The notes under the pieces are model-generated. The model worked only from the letters and a program-made list of their open reading frames with translations. It ran no database searches and was not told the DNA's origin. From Sclerurus mexicanus (taxonomy: Eukaryota; Chordata; Aves; Passeriformes; Furnariidae): DNA of 64,000 nucleotides. Position 1 is the stretch's first letter; each line of letters opens with the position of its first letter. The DNA is taken from NCBI GenBank assembly GCA_013396755.1, contig VWZF01002944.1, positions 396,240-460,239 on the forward strand, in the 5' to 3' direction. A program made the translations under genes and the position numbers. This document shows, one piece after another, positions 1-11,054 of this stretch.

Positions 1-645
1 GTGGAAAGGCCCTGGGTGTGCTGTTTGACAGCCCCTGAACATGAGCCAGAGTGTGCCCAGGTGGGCAAGGAGGCCAAAGGCACCTGGCTTGTGTCAGCAA
101 TAGTGTGGCAGCAGGACCAGGGCAGTGACTGTCCCCCCGGACTCTGCACTGGTGTGTCCAACTCTGGAGTCTTCTGCACAGAAAGTCATGAAACTGGTGA
201 AGTGGGCCCAGAGGAGGGACACAGAAATGATCAGAAGGCTGGAACACCTTTCCTATGAAGACAGATTGAGAGAGTTGGGGTTGTGCAGCTTGGAGAAGAG
301 AAGGCTCCAGGGAGACCTTAGAGCCCCTTCCAGGACATAAAGAGGCTCCCAGAGCTGGAAAGGGACTTTTGACAAGGCCACGTAGTGACAGGACAAGAGG
401 GAATGGCCCTAAACTGAAAGAGTAGATTTAGATTAGATGTTAGGAAGAAACTCTTCCCTGGGAGGGAGGTGAGGCTCTGGCACAAGTTGCTCAGAGAAGC
501 TGTGGCTGCCCCAGCCCTGCAAGTTCAAGGCCATGTTGGACAGGGCTTGGAGCAACCTGATCTACTGGAAAGTGTCCCTGCCCACACCAGGAGTGAAAAG
601 AGATGAGCTTTAAGGTCCCTTTCAATCCAAGCCATTTTATGGTTC
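1..645 (+). mobile_element. CR1 LINE 3' end (5'-truncated or cut by window edge)
   Basis: The stretch reads as the well known 3' part of avian CR1: a 'gagaaggctccaggg' block near 295, 'gtagatttagattagat' near 424, 'ggaagaaactcttccctg' near 443, and the tail 'gagctttaaggtccctttc' followed by 'attttatggttc'. The orientation is +. It lies downstream of the last GCNA exon seen here, so within a GCNA intron. It carries many substitutions and small deletions compared with a young CR1, so it is an old, inactive copy. Open frames inside it are chance. Confidence 0.9.
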
Positions 646-1100
646 ATTTCCCCAGACTGGGAAGGGATGAGGGAGAAATAACAGTTACAGTACCACTTAA
701 TAGAACTTAACTTGGCACTGACCTGTCTTTACTCCAGCTTTAAATACTGCCAACAAGGTGGCTGGCTGTGATGGAAGAAGTCAGATTTTAGATTGCCATT
801 ACAGAACATACAGAATTAGAGTAACAATGCCTATGGGTCTTCAAATCAGTAAGAAATATCAAAAAAATACTACAATTAGTGTGACAACATCTCTGTTCTC
901 ACATTTTGTACATCTGCCCAGCCTCTCAGAAGGGCTGTGGAATGTGGGTAAATCCATCAATTAATGGATTTGTTTATTCAAGGTAACACGAAGTTTCAAA
1001 GCAGGGTCCAGTTCCAGATCTCTTAGGCATCAGATTCATGTTTTCATCTCTAGACCTTGCTTTCTCAAAGAAGAATCAACACATCTTTTCTTTTACCCAC
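646..1100. other. GCNA intron sequence, no other feature seen
   Basis: Unique AT-leaning sequence between the CR1 tail and the GCNA exon at 1101-1236. I looked on the - strand for the next GCNA exon, which should encode the HExxH metalloprotease motif, and did not find it. It must lie beyond the left edge of the window. Confidence 0.6.
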
Positions 1101-1236
1101 CTGCAGAGTCACAGACTTTCTCAGAAAGTTCTATGCGGGCGTAACGCTTTGCTTCAGGACTTGTCTGCCCTGTCACACAATATCCTGCTGTTTTTCTCAT
1201 CTTCTTATTCCAGATTATCACCATTGTCTCTGGTAA
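1101..1236 (-). CDS. GCNA: GCNA exon: SprT core, WNKKM and IELSEKVC motifs
   Basis: 136 bp, starting in phase 0 after 'gtttttcag' and ending one base into a codon before 'gtgggt'. It encodes LPETMVIIWNKKMRKTAGYC followed by an ARIELSEKVCDSA segment. Both are conserved SprT-domain landmarks lying just before the HExxH helix. Confidence 0.9.
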
Positions 1237-4200
1237 CTGAAAAACAACAGTACATGTAATCTGCCCTCTCTGCCTCTCTTATCTTCTGGCCCCCTGGCTT
1301 CCCCTTGTATTTACTGCAGAGCTGGTACAGGATGTCTCTTAGTTCCCCTAACTCTGTTGTCACTTAACATGCAAACTCACCCTCCATGGCCTCTCATTCC
1401 CACCACCAGTGTTTCTGTAACAACACTGGGAATTTCACAATGCAGGATGAGACAAAAAGTCCCTTAGTTCTTCTCTTCCACCTCCAACAGTGGCTGACAT
1501 ATGCTGCTTAAGAGGAAATACAAGGAAAGAACAGGCATAAACCACGTTTCCTCTACAAAATAAGTACCTCTTTCCAACTGCTAACATTTGTAAGGCAACA
1601 CCTCACTAAGCCACAGGTGGTTCCTTTGTATTAAATACCCATTAAAGTTGTTTTCTGGTGTTTTAGGGAGAGAATGAGCGTGTGTATGTTTAAGGATACA
1701 TATATATTATTAGCATTCACAACAGTCTGTCATCAGAAATTCTACAACTTAATAATTTACAGGTTAAGTACCATCTGCCTTGGTTGTGCTGAACCTGCAA
1801 CTTGCAATTAATTGGATGCACCTTCACGCTGTGAGAGGGTGAATAATCCCCCCCCAGCTTATCTCCTGTGCTGCTCCTGATTTTGTAAGCCCTCATCATG
1901 TTTATCTTAGTTCTTTTACTAAAGGTTTTCTGTCATCTAAATTAATGAGCTTAAGTAAAGGCTTCAACAGCAGTAACTGCCAGCACAGGCACAGGGCTGA
2001 AGCCCTGGGCAGTCAGATATTTTGGTTTCAGCAATACTGGGCCTGTTCAGCTCAGCTTTATGTGAGGTCGTGACCTCGGCTTGTCCTTTGTCAGCTCAGC
2101 AATATATTCTCATCTGCACAGAAACATTTTCCTTCCTGAAGGAAATTCTACTGGAATTACTGAGGACAGCATCCTTCCTTTCAAGGATATTTCTCACCAG
2201 AGTAAGGTCCCCAGTATCCCAAAAAGATGTAAAGGCCAAGACTGAAATTTAACCTTATGTTCAAAACACAACTTGTAGCTTTATGCCCACCCAGAACTGT
2301 TATTCAAAGGATAAGCACTTTTTTAATCTGTCCCAGACAGGCAGACATGAACACGCACTAGAAGGATCAGANTTACTGAGGACAGCATCCTTCCTTTCAA
2401 GGATATTTCTCACCAGAGTAAGGTCCCCAGTATCCCAAAAAGATGTAAAGGCCAAGACTGAAATTTAACCTTATGTTCAAAACACAACTTGTAGCTTTAT
2501 GCCCACCCAGAACTGTTATTCAAAGGATAAGCACTTTTTTAATCTGTCCCAGACAGGCAGACATGAACACGCACTAGAAGGATCAGATGAAACTGATCCA
2601 AGGCCCCTCACGCAGCAGCTCCTCTCATCAAAGACTCCTGGACACCACCCCGACTGGTGACTCAGGGATGGTGCTCCATCCACTACAGCTGGGAAAGCAA
2701 AGCCAAGCTGAGAACTGCTGCATCACAGTGGTGGCAAACCCCTTCCAAAGAAACTGCCTGAGCTAATTCAAACAAAAGACACTGCTACAAAGCTTAACTT
2801 CTACTAACTGAAGAGGACCAAAAGCAATCACACCAAAAGTGAGGAGCAATATATTAACCAGCATTTCAGAATTGTGGTTTTCATTCTGAAACCAACCTTC
2901 TGCTCAAAGATGGTGCTGTTGAACAGCCTGTAGAGCTTCTGTGCCAGCTCCTCTTTATTTTTCTTGAAATACTTCACATAGTGGGAAGTTGGATTTGAAA
3001 GATCTTGCAAGAAACAACCAGGCACTGAACATACCCTGAGCCTGCAAGAAAAGCCATAAAGCTTTTGAAGATATAATTTCAAAATTCTCTATTGGTATAC
3101 ACAATTATAAAATGACTAAAGGAAACAGCACATGGCTAGAAGACAGAATAAAGGCAGCTATTAAATGAGAAATGCATTCTTTTGAAAAGTTTAAGGTGCA
3201 TCCACATATAGAAAAACAAATAGGAATTCTGCAAGTTATAAAAGGATATGGGTTAAAAAAAATCAAGACAATCTTGTTAAGATGCATAAATTTTTAATTG
3301 AATCAGTTCTGATGCATTTTCAGAGGCAGGCAGCTGGATATATACAATTTATAGGGCCAGCACATGTTACAAGTGTGCTGTACCAAGACAAGGGATAGCA
3401 AGAGAGATAATACTTACAAAGAAGATTTGGCATTTGTCAGATTTATTTGTCATCAATTCCTCCAGGCAGAGATCAGATTATATTCTCCCTGTCATCCTGG
3501 AGACTGAAAACTTTCATTTCCAGCTAATCACTAACAATTGCTGAAATAGTAGCAGAGGTTCCCAGGTACCAGAGGAATCACTACATCATCCTAGGCAAAG
3601 TGCTTGGTATCTCTGTCCTTCTGTGATTGTCCTAAACACAGTAAAAATGGAGAAACACTTACCTTCTCTCTATCTTTGCTGACTGTGAGCAACGGACCAA
3701 ATCACTCCCAGGAATCCTTGCAGGAGTTGTTATGTTGGAAGATGTNTCCTTTGTCAGCTCAGCAATATATTCTCATCTGCACAGAAACATTTTCCTTCCT
3801 GAAGGAAATTCTACTGGAATTACTGAGGACAGCATCCTTCCTTTCAAGGATATTTCTCACCAGAGTAAGGTCCCCAGTATCCCAAAAAGATGTAAAGGCC
3901 AAGACTGAAATTTAACCTTATGTTCAAAACACAACTTGTAGCTTTATGCCCACCCAGAACTGTTATTCAAAGGATAAGCACTTTTTTAATCTGTCCCAGA
4001 CAGGCAGACATGAACACGCACTAGAAGGATCAGATGAAACTGATCCAAGGCCCCTCACGCAGCAGCTCCTCTCATCAAAGACTCCTGGACACCACCCCGA
4101 CTGGTGACTCAGGGATGGTGCTCCATCCACTACAGCTGGGAAAGCAAAGCCAAGCTGAGAACTGCTGCATCACAGTGGTGGCAAACCCCTTCCAAAGAAA

Positions 4201-7200
4201 CTGCCTGAGCTAATTCAAACAAAAGACACTGCTACAAAGCTTAACTTCTACTAACTGAAGAGGACCAAAAGCAATCACACCAAAAGTGAGGAGCAATATA
4301 TTAACCAGCATTTCAGAATTGTGGTTTTCATTCTGAAACCAACCTTCTGCTCAAAGATGGTGCTGTTGAACAGCCTGTAGAGCTTCTGTGCCAGCTCCTC
4401 TTTATTTTTCTTGAAATACTTCACATAGTGGGAAGTTGGATTTGAAAGATCTTGCAAGAAACAACCAGGCACTGAACATACCCTGAGCCTGCAAGAAAAG
4501 CCATAAAGCTTTTGAAGATATAATTTCAAAATTCTCTATTGGTATACACAATTATAAAATGACTAAAGGAAACAGCACATGGCTAGAAGACAGAATAAAG
4601 GCAGCTATTAAATGAGAAATGCATTCTTTTGAAAAGTTTAAGGTGCATCCACATATAGAAAAACAAATAGGAATTCTGCAAGTTATAAAAGGATATGGGT
4701 TAAAAAAAATCAAGACAATCTTGTTAAGATGCATAAATTTTTAATTGAATCAGTTCTGATGCATTTTCAGAGGCAGGCAGCTGGATATATACAATTTATA
4801 GGGCCAGCACATGTTACAAGTGTGCTGTACCAAGACAAGGGATAGCAAGAGAGATAATACTTACAAAGAAGATTTGGCATTTGTCAGATTTATTTGTCAT
4901 CAATTCCTCCAGGCAGAGATCAGATTATATTCTCCCTGTCATCCTGGAGACTGAAAACTTTCATTTCCAGCTAATCACTAACAATTGCTGAAATAGTAGC
5001 AGAGGTTCCCAGGTACCAGAGGAATCACTACATCATCCTAGGCAAAGTGCTTGGTATCTCTGTCCTTCTGTGATTGCCCTAAACACAGTAAAAATGGAGA
5101 CACACTCACCTTCTCTCTATCTTTGCTGACTGTGAGCAACGGACCAAATCACTCCCAGGAATCCTTGCAGGAGTTGTTATGTTGGAAGATGTTTCTGGAA
5201 CTGAAGTGGAGTTTGGCCTCGCTGTCTTGACTCCCTCCCTTTTCAAGGGCTGTGCATCTTTGCAGGGTGGCTTGATGTTTTCTAGTTCAACAGGAAGAGT
5301 CACAGGATTACACACAGTCCAAGAATCAGGAGCACAGACACCAGCAAACAACTGACAACAGTGAAAAAGCCAAACATCGCACCTCAAAAGAAACCTTTAC
5401 TGTGAACACTTGAATGCAAAGGCTTTCACAACTGATGGAAAGGAAATTTGCTGTTACACACTACAAAAATTACCATTCAGTGAAGGAGTGGTAGATTCCA
5501 AACTTTCAAACATTCAGCCAGGAGGAAGAGCAAGGAAAAGCATTTGTGACCTCACTCAGGCACTCCTAAGTTATGTGTTCTAGAACATAATGGATATATT
5601 CCAATTAAAAAAATAAAATTGCTCTTTCCTAGGGCATGTTTCTATGCTGCCAGCCATCCTCTTCCAGAGGTCTCCTTGCTCTGGACCAGTCCTTGTTAGT
5701 AAGGAAAGCACCCTGTGTTTACTTTTCTAGAAAAATGTTTGTTTTCAGCTGCTCTTATTTGCAACAGTCCTTTTCCCCCTTTTCAGTCTTCCAGTTGAAG
5801 CTCATTTCAGTTTGTCAAAGGAGAGGAGGAGGTACTGATTTAGGAAATTCTCATTATAAACTGTATTTAAAAAAAAGCAAACTATAAATCAAAATACTAA
5901 TTTAACAGCATTCTGAGCTGCTGAAAATGTCAGTCTTACCACAATGACAGCTTCACACTAACTACCATACATTAAAAAGATGATACTATCATTCAAAACC
6001 AGCAGTTAAATATTTTTGTAAAATAATTACAGCTTTTTGAAAATGATTATTTTTAAACCACCAAATGCTTAAATTAAAAGGACAAGCAATAGGGAAAGAC
6101 TTAAATCTTGGTATCACAGAGCGGCTTTTCAGAACACTCAAGGAGTAAGTAACGACTGCACCAAACTCCGCCGGCAGGTGCTGGGCTGCCCCTCAGCAGC
6201 GTGTGCCACACAAATGGGAGGACTCAGGCAAGCAGCACTGCCAGAGCAGGTTAGCTGAGAACAACTGCTCACCCGCTGAGCTGGGCTGGTAGACACTTGT
6301 GCTTGTGCCTAAGACTGGTTTTCGGGGCAGACTTCGCTTCTTTATCCGTTCCATTAATGACTCAAAACTGTCATCTGAGCCCTCTGACTCTGCCCCTGCA
6401 CTGTGCTGGAGGGCTGCAGTGGGCAGCTTATTTTCTGTACTCTTTCCACAGCTTCTTTCTTTCCTTCTAACAGGCAAATCTGGACTGCCTTTGCAAAGTG
6501 GCTGTTCTGGATTTTCTGGAGGCGAAAGTTTTGTGCACCTCTGAGTCTCTTTCAAGTCTTTCACCCCCCCTTTTTGGCGGTCATGCCATGGACTTTCTGC
6601 AAAGACAGAATCTTCAGTGTCACTTGAACTCTCCGAATAGTGCAATTCTTGGCAGCAAGTGCTTTTCTTTCCAGAACTCATCAACTTCTTTGGGGTCCGA
6701 AGATCCTTCTGTGCTGCAATTCAAAGGAAAGAGCTTGAAGTTTTGGCAGTTGCATTTAGACCTGCTTTTGACTTCACACAAAAAAACCCCAAAACCTTGA
6801 AAGACAGGAAAACACAACTAGGAGGTATCTTTGCCTTTTCTTTGTTATGCCCTGCTCCACTCACCATCTTACTACACAAAAAGCCACTGAAAGATGTATT
6901 AAAATAAAGTAGCTTGCCAACAAACAAGGCTTCTGACATCTCAGATTTGTCCTGTCAGGATGAAGGGATCATGTCAGATCTATAGGTGACTTTTTTAAAA
7001 AATGATGCTTCTGGTCCACTTTGCTTCACCCATTGCCCCTCCAGACACCATCCCATTAGATTTTTACAGCTTTCCCCAGTCTAGAGCTGGCACACGCTTT
7101 GCAGGGTTGATATTCACATGGCTGAAATACATCCTGCCCTTCTTGATCTGGGGTCAGCTCTCTCAGAGATTTATGAGCTCAGCAATGAATGCTACCTTTC

Positions 7201-9494
7201 CACTCTTCAAAATTCCCTGTTCCTATTTACTGTTGGACAATTACTTGCCATTCTTTGTTGTGCTCTTTTTCGGTTTAAAGTCCAAGAAGAAATCATCTGA
7301 GTCATCAATGAAGCCTTTCAAACTGTAATAAAAAAAAAAGAAAAAAGCAAGTAATGTGAAAAAGGTAGGATTAAACAAGAAAATACTGCATCCATTAATA
7401 GGAATGCCAAGAGCATGTACACCTCCAAATATCCCTTTTCACCTTTGCCCTGAACATTCAGACTAAACATGGAACAGTTCTGTCTGCACTCACTCCCATA
7501 CAGGTACCCACCCACGAATCACTAAAACCTTTTATTGTTTTTCTTGTATCCTGATTAGTAAATATGATACAGAAAATTATTGTATAAACGTAAAAAAGTA
7601 AATAATTACTGCACCCACCTTACATCTGCCTTTTTAGAAACACATTTGGGAGTTTTCATTCTGGCTAAAACTGAAACAAGAGAAGATTAATTAAGAACAA
7701 GTTTCTGTTTCTTAGGCATTTTTAAAAGTTTGCAAACTAGTAAAAGTTTGCTCTAAGGTCTTTAAAAACCATGACCCTAAGAGTTCTTTACATACAATTC
7801 CAACTGAGAGCAGTTTTCTAGCACTTCCTGCTGTATTCAGCCCTTGCCTGTCACAAAGCCAGATGAGAAATGCTGCTGTTTATCCTGCACTACCCAGTAC
7901 AGCCTCCTCATGTCTGTGGATCGGTGGGGGAGGAATTGAATGGGTTCAGCAATACTTCCTCCAAGTATTTCACTGAGTGCAGATAGTTTTCCTACTGTAA
8001 AGTGCTTATTCCACTCGGAGACAAAACAGTGTCCAAACAAAGTGTTAATAATAAAACAGGACAGCAACGCACTAGTGCTCCTCAGGAATCAATGATTTCA
8101 AACCCTCTAGGAATGCTGTGGTGACTGCTGAGCATGAAAAGACAGTTTGTGCAGCAATATTACACATACTTGAATTAGTGACTCTTGAGAGGGCACAGGA
8201 ATCTGAAGGCTTACAGCAAAATATGACTTGTTACTTAACAAATCCATTCCCTTTAGTTTCCTGTCTCCTGGCATGTATTTTCATTTCAGTCTTTCCCAGA
8301 ACTAGCACTGTAGTGACAGGATGGCAGCAGGATGGCTTTGCAAACATCCTGCCCCAACTAATTCTCTCAGCCACCTTCCACGGCAGAGGTGGCACATCAC
8401 TCCTGGAAGGAAGAGCCAGGGAAAAGAAGTAGACTGTCGAATATTTAACTTCAAAAAACTACAGAAAAGTGCATAATGACCTAACAAATGGGCACTATTA
8501 AAATATTTATCAGACTTAAAAGTCCAGAGGTAGTGCAAGAACTACATACAGCACATTTTATTGCAAATGGTCCTCAGTAGTAAGGCTTGATAATGCTTAA
8601 GATCATTCACATGGCACTCAGCTGGAGCACAGCACGAACTCCAGATGAGAAATCTGCTTTAAAAGCAGCTGGACTAGCACGAGAGTGATATGCAAAGGGT
8701 AAAATAAACAGATACAACTCATTGCGTTAACATCTCTACCATCTCTGTTAAATACATAAGGAGGAACATATTGCAGGATTTACGAACCCTTAAATGACTT
8801 ACCAGTCTGAAACCCACTGAGACATGGCAGAGCCATGAAGAGTCCAGGTAATGACTGAGCTAAACAGAACTCTTGCCAACAGGAAAAAACCCGACCAGTG
8901 TGCACTCAACCATCCTACACACAACAGTAGTTACACTGGCTGTTACCATTTGTTGGTACAGGGTGAACATAAAGATTAGAAGTCATGCACCACAGAAGCC
9001 ACCATGTACAATGTAGCATTCAATTCCATCTCACCAAGACCCTGAGCCACTATGGCAAGCCAAAAACATCCCTCTGACTGGTTAAGACTAATGCAACAAA
9101 AGCTGTGTCAGGTAAGAGGGAATTGTGAGTAGTTTAGACATGTGTTTAGAACAGTAACTGCTCAGAGTAAATGTTTATTCAAAGATGCTCCATAGACTAA
9201 AAAGAAAGCAACTGAGTGACAGGGAACACATAAAACTGAGGAGACAAGAAATATAATGCAAGGCAAAGAGCATCCAAAACTGAGACAAATTAAAAACCAC
9301 TCCCTGTGGCATATAGCCACCAAGACTGCACTGCAAGGACAGAATGTACTTTGCAGCACAAAAAGTAGCATGTAAAAATACTTCACTTTAACTAGAAATT
9401 GTCCTTCTCACACTCCACAAAACAAACTGACATGTGCTGTGACTTACACATCTCAAATTCATCATCACTGCTGGAAGAGATGTACAGGGCCTGG
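1101..9494 (-). CDS. GCNA: GCNA, germ cell nuclear acidic peptidase (partial, 3' part off window)
   Basis: Seven - strand exons join in phase: 9494-9448, 7664-7619, 7322-7249, 6713-6273, 5281-5110, 4488-4344 and 1236-1101. The product begins with an acidic, serine-rich disordered region holding SUMO-interaction-like patches (ALYISSSSDDEFE, GFIDDSDDFFLDF) and a DDSFESLMERIKKR motif. It then enters a SprT-like domain (ELAQKLYRLFNSTIFEQK, IIWNKKMRKTAGYC, ARIELSEKVC). Known GCNA proteins combine this disordered region with a SprT metalloprotease and protect germ cells from DNA-protein crosslinks. The zinc-binding HExxH and all later exons are outside the window, so catalytic competence cannot be judged. 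The gene lies next to OGT as in human Xq13.1. An assembly duplication doubles the 4344-4488 exon. The first coding exon is not settled. SPRTN is less likely because of the acidic region and the neighbours. Confidence 0.88.
2084..2371. repeat. Assembly-duplicated block, copy A (ends at N 2372)
   Basis: These 288 bases are repeated at 3747-4034, and the last 215 of them (2157-2371) also at 2373-2587. By eye the copies are identical. The block stops exactly at the single N at 2372, the signature of overlapping contig ends that were not merged. Confidence 0.9.
2897..3041 (-). other. GCNA: Duplicate copy of GCNA SprT-start exon (assembly artefact)
   Basis: Identical to the exon at 4344-4488 and lying within the duplicated contig block. 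Only one of the two should be used in a gene model; using both would insert 145 bases and break the frame. Confidence 0.85.
3663..3745 (-). other. GCNA: Truncated duplicate of GCNA exon 5110-5281 (assembly artefact)
   Basis: The last 83 bases of the exon, with an intact donor, cut off at the N at 3746. It differs from the full copy by substitutions in the adjoining intron. Confidence 0.85.
3747..5192. repeat. Assembly-duplicated block, copy C (joins the unbroken locus)
   Basis: 3747-4034 repeats copy A and 3820-5192 repeats copy B. Beyond 5192 the sequence runs on without a gap into the rest of GCNA, so this copy has the best flank continuity. Confidence 0.9.
4344..4488 (-). CDS. GCNA: GCNA exon: start of SprT domain
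   Basis: 145 bp. The acceptor is 'tttcttgcag' and the donor 'AAG|gttggt'. One overhang base completes an arginine codon from the previous exon. It encodes NKEELAQKLYRLFNSTIFEQ, the typical first helix of SprT domains. Confidence 0.88.
5110..5281 (-). CDS. GCNA: GCNA exon: linker before SprT domain
   Basis: 172 bp after 'cctgttgaactag'. This acceptor is the one whose phase fits the upstream exon; a second candidate 'tgtcag' at about 5352 is out of phase. The product is a basic and serine/threonine-rich linker (ENIKPPCKDAQPLKREG) ending SAKIER. The donor is 'AG|gtgagt'. Confidence 0.8.
6273..6713 (-). CDS. GCNA: GCNA large exon: acidic/serine-rich disordered region
   Basis: 441 bp. The acceptor is 'tgaattgcag' and the donor 'G|gtgagc'. 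It encodes a disordered segment with YSESSSDTEDSVF and ESEGSDDSFESLMERIKKR, rich in S, E and K and with no predicted fold. Low sequence conservation is normal for this part of GCNA. Confidence 0.82.
7249..7322 (-). CDS. GCNA: GCNA exon with GC donor: FIDDSDDFFLDF
   Basis: 74 bp after a long pyrimidine tract and 'attacag'. It encodes LKGFIDDSDDFFLDFKPKK, an acidic-hydrophobic patch of the SUMO-interaction type. The only donor that keeps the frame into the next exon is 'G|gcaagt', a GC donor. The nearby 'gtaatt' leaves the wrong phase. Confidence 0.78.
7619..7664 (-). CDS. GCNA: GCNA small exon
   Basis: 46 bp between 'gttttag' and 'AG|gtgggt'. It encodes RMKTPKCVSKKADV and keeps phase with both neighbours. 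Too short to carry a domain. Confidence 0.75.
9448..9494 (-). CDS. GCNA: GCNA exon: SIM-like ALYISSSSDDEFE
   Basis: 47 bp after 'attttttgcag', with donor 'T|gtaagt'. It encodes QALYISSSSDDEFEM, a hydrophobic-serine-acidic patch like the SUMO-interacting motifs at the N terminus of mammalian GCNA. It needs one further upstream exon ending two bases into a codon. Confidence 0.75.
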
Positions 9495-9718
9495 CTGCAA
9501 AAAATGAAATGCAGAACATTAGGTCAGCAGGAGGTGGATCTGCACCTCCACCGGTCTGAAACACCTGTGAACACTGAGAACCAAATATAGACTGGGAAAA
9601 GCACTGAAAACAGGCTGAGCTATTTTAACTATTTAAAACAGAAATACTGTATGTTTTAATACACAAGTTCTAGAAACCATGTATGTACAATGTAAGTAGC
9701 AATCAATCATCAAAATCT

Positions 9719-9836
9719 GGAACGCTGAACTCTGGAGGCACAGGCTTAGGACAGTGCCTTTGTTTCAGGTCAAGTAAGTCAGAAAGAACTTGTTCCTCTC
9801 TTGCACGTGGTCTGTGACCCGGTAGAGAAGCGTGCT
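9719..9836 (-). CDS. Possible 5' GCNA exon (uncertain)
   Basis: On the - strand an open stretch after 'gtgctgtag' reads ASLPGHRPRAREEQ, then VLSDLLDLKQRHCPK and PVPP, and runs to a TGA shortly after PEFSVPDFDD. It looks coding. The only GT that would give the phase needed by the 9448-9494 exon is a weak 'GA|gttcag' before the stop, and I have ended the feature there. It could instead be a terminal exon of an alternative transcript. Confidence 0.3.
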
Positions 9837-10069
9837 ACAGCACTCTGAAAGCCCAAAGCAGGCAGTGATGAGTCATAAGCTGCTCTTGTACAAAATGCAC
9901 TTGGTTGCCTTGAGTATTTACCAAAGTGCAGCAGCTTTCACAAAGCCATTCCAGGAGGCAGCAAATGGAGGCATCAGCACTGCCTGCAATCCTCATGGAA
10001 CGTGGAGCCAACTGCAAACCCCTTCCCAAGTGACCGACTTCATTTCCTGCCCCCCACCGACCACTGACA

Positions 10070-10147
10070 GCTCCAGAAATAAATGCGCTGTGCAATTTGC
10101 TTAAAGCAGGAAGCTCCTTTTCACTGGAGCTACTTAGACCGTAAAGC
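10070..10147 (-). CDS. Possible 5' GCNA exon with second SIM-like patch (uncertain)
   Basis: After 'gaattacag' the - strand reads LYGLSSSSEKELPALSKLH. This resembles ALYISSSSDDEFE in the 9448-9494 exon and suggests a repeated SIM-coding exon. The donor is not clear; I stopped near 'GGAGCT|gtcagt' as one in-frame option, and the exact end is approximate. Confidence 0.22.
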
Positions 10148-10209
10148 CTGTAATTCTGAAACCTGCTAACAGACACCAATTACCACGAAACAAATGGGGG
10201 TGCAACCTA

Positions 10210-10680
10210 AAATTATGAATCAACACATATACATATTATATTATGTATATAATATATATGATGTAAAATATACTATATTATAAAATATATATAAAATTAT
10301 GCATTACATATTATACAACATATGGTATATTATGTTGTATATAAGCACAATATATAATATAGTATATTATATACATATACATTATAAAATATATATTTTT
10401 GTTCCTGCATGCTATATATAATATCGTATATTCTATTTTACATATATACACAATAGGTAATGTAGTGTTATATTTATCTATGCCCACTATATAGGATATT
10501 TTATCTATGCACACTATATATTTTATCTATGCACACTATGTATTTTATCTATGCACACTATATAATACAGTATCTTTCTTCTATATGAAAATATAAATGA
10601 AATTACCTGTAATATATATCTCACATATATTACATCACATAAGGTAGTATATACAATATACACATAATACAAACTGCCTA
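10210..10680. repeat. AT-rich low-complexity tract with short tandem units
   Basis: About 470 bases of TA/TATAAA low complexity. Within 10474-10566 a unit of about 22 bases, 'tttatctatgcacactatat', recurs four times with small changes. It lies between the likely GCNA promoter and its first coding exons. Open frames here are chance. Confidence 0.85.
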
Positions 10681-10720
10681 ATATGCAGCTCTATTAAAAA
10701 TGCAAGTACCCAAACACACA

Positions 10721-10770
10721 CCCCCCCCCCCCCCCCCCCCCCGGGCCCCCCCCCCCCCCCCCCCCCCNCC
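10721..10770. repeat. Poly-C homopolymer with assembly gap (N 10768)
   Basis: About 46 C's interrupted by one GGG, then a single N. The true length is unknown; the run probably stopped the assembly. On the - strand it is a poly-G that could form quadruplexes. Confidence 0.9.
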
Positions 10771-10774
10771 CTGG

Positions 10775-11050
10775 CTCACCCCCTCACCTCGAGCCCTGCC
10801 GGGCCCGGCTCCCGGGGCTCGCTCCGCCCGAGGCCGATGGGCCGTTCGCTCCGGCAGTGCCCGGCCGTGCCCGGACCCCGTTCCCATCCCCATTCCCGTT
10901 CCCATTCCCGTTCCCATTCCCGTTCCCATCCCGGCCGGGCCCCGCGCGCTCCATCCCGCTCCAACCGCGCGCGCCTTCCGGCGGCCGCGCCTGCGCACTG
11001 CGCACAGCGCGGGGGGGTGGTGGGTGGGTGGCGGAACAGCCGGCACAGCA
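10775..11050 (-). promoter_or_regulatory. GCNA: CpG island, probable GCNA promoter
   Basis: Strongly CpG-rich and GC-rich in an AT-rich setting. It contains a 12-base tandem repeat ('cccattcccgtt', about 10885-10930) and paired NRF1-like half sites at about 10990-11004 ('ctgcgcactgcgcac'). It lies upstream of the first GCNA exons and just downstream of OGT. The role as promoter is inferred from position and composition. Confidence 0.6.
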
Positions 11051-11054
11051 CAGC

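Larger units (their letters stand above)
2373..3745. repeat. Assembly-duplicated block, copy B (between N 2372 and N 3746)
   Basis: This 1373-bp contig matches 3820-5192 at a constant offset of 1447 with no indel. I see three substitutions, all close together: 3630 T/C, 3654 A/C and 3660 T/C against 5077, 5101 and 5107. It contains a second copy of a GCNA exon (2897-3041) and a truncated copy of another (3663-3745). Confidence 0.92.

Noticed and set aside
2022..2468. Repeated peptide LLRTASFLSRIFLTRVRSPVS in three + strand frames
   Set aside because: A result of the assembly duplication and antisense to GCNA introns; not a repeat protein.
5282..5351. Longer version of the GCNA linker exon starting after 'gttgtcag'
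   Set aside because: In the same open frame but starts in phase 0, which does not fit the upstream exon ending one base into a codon; the 'gaactag' acceptor does fit.
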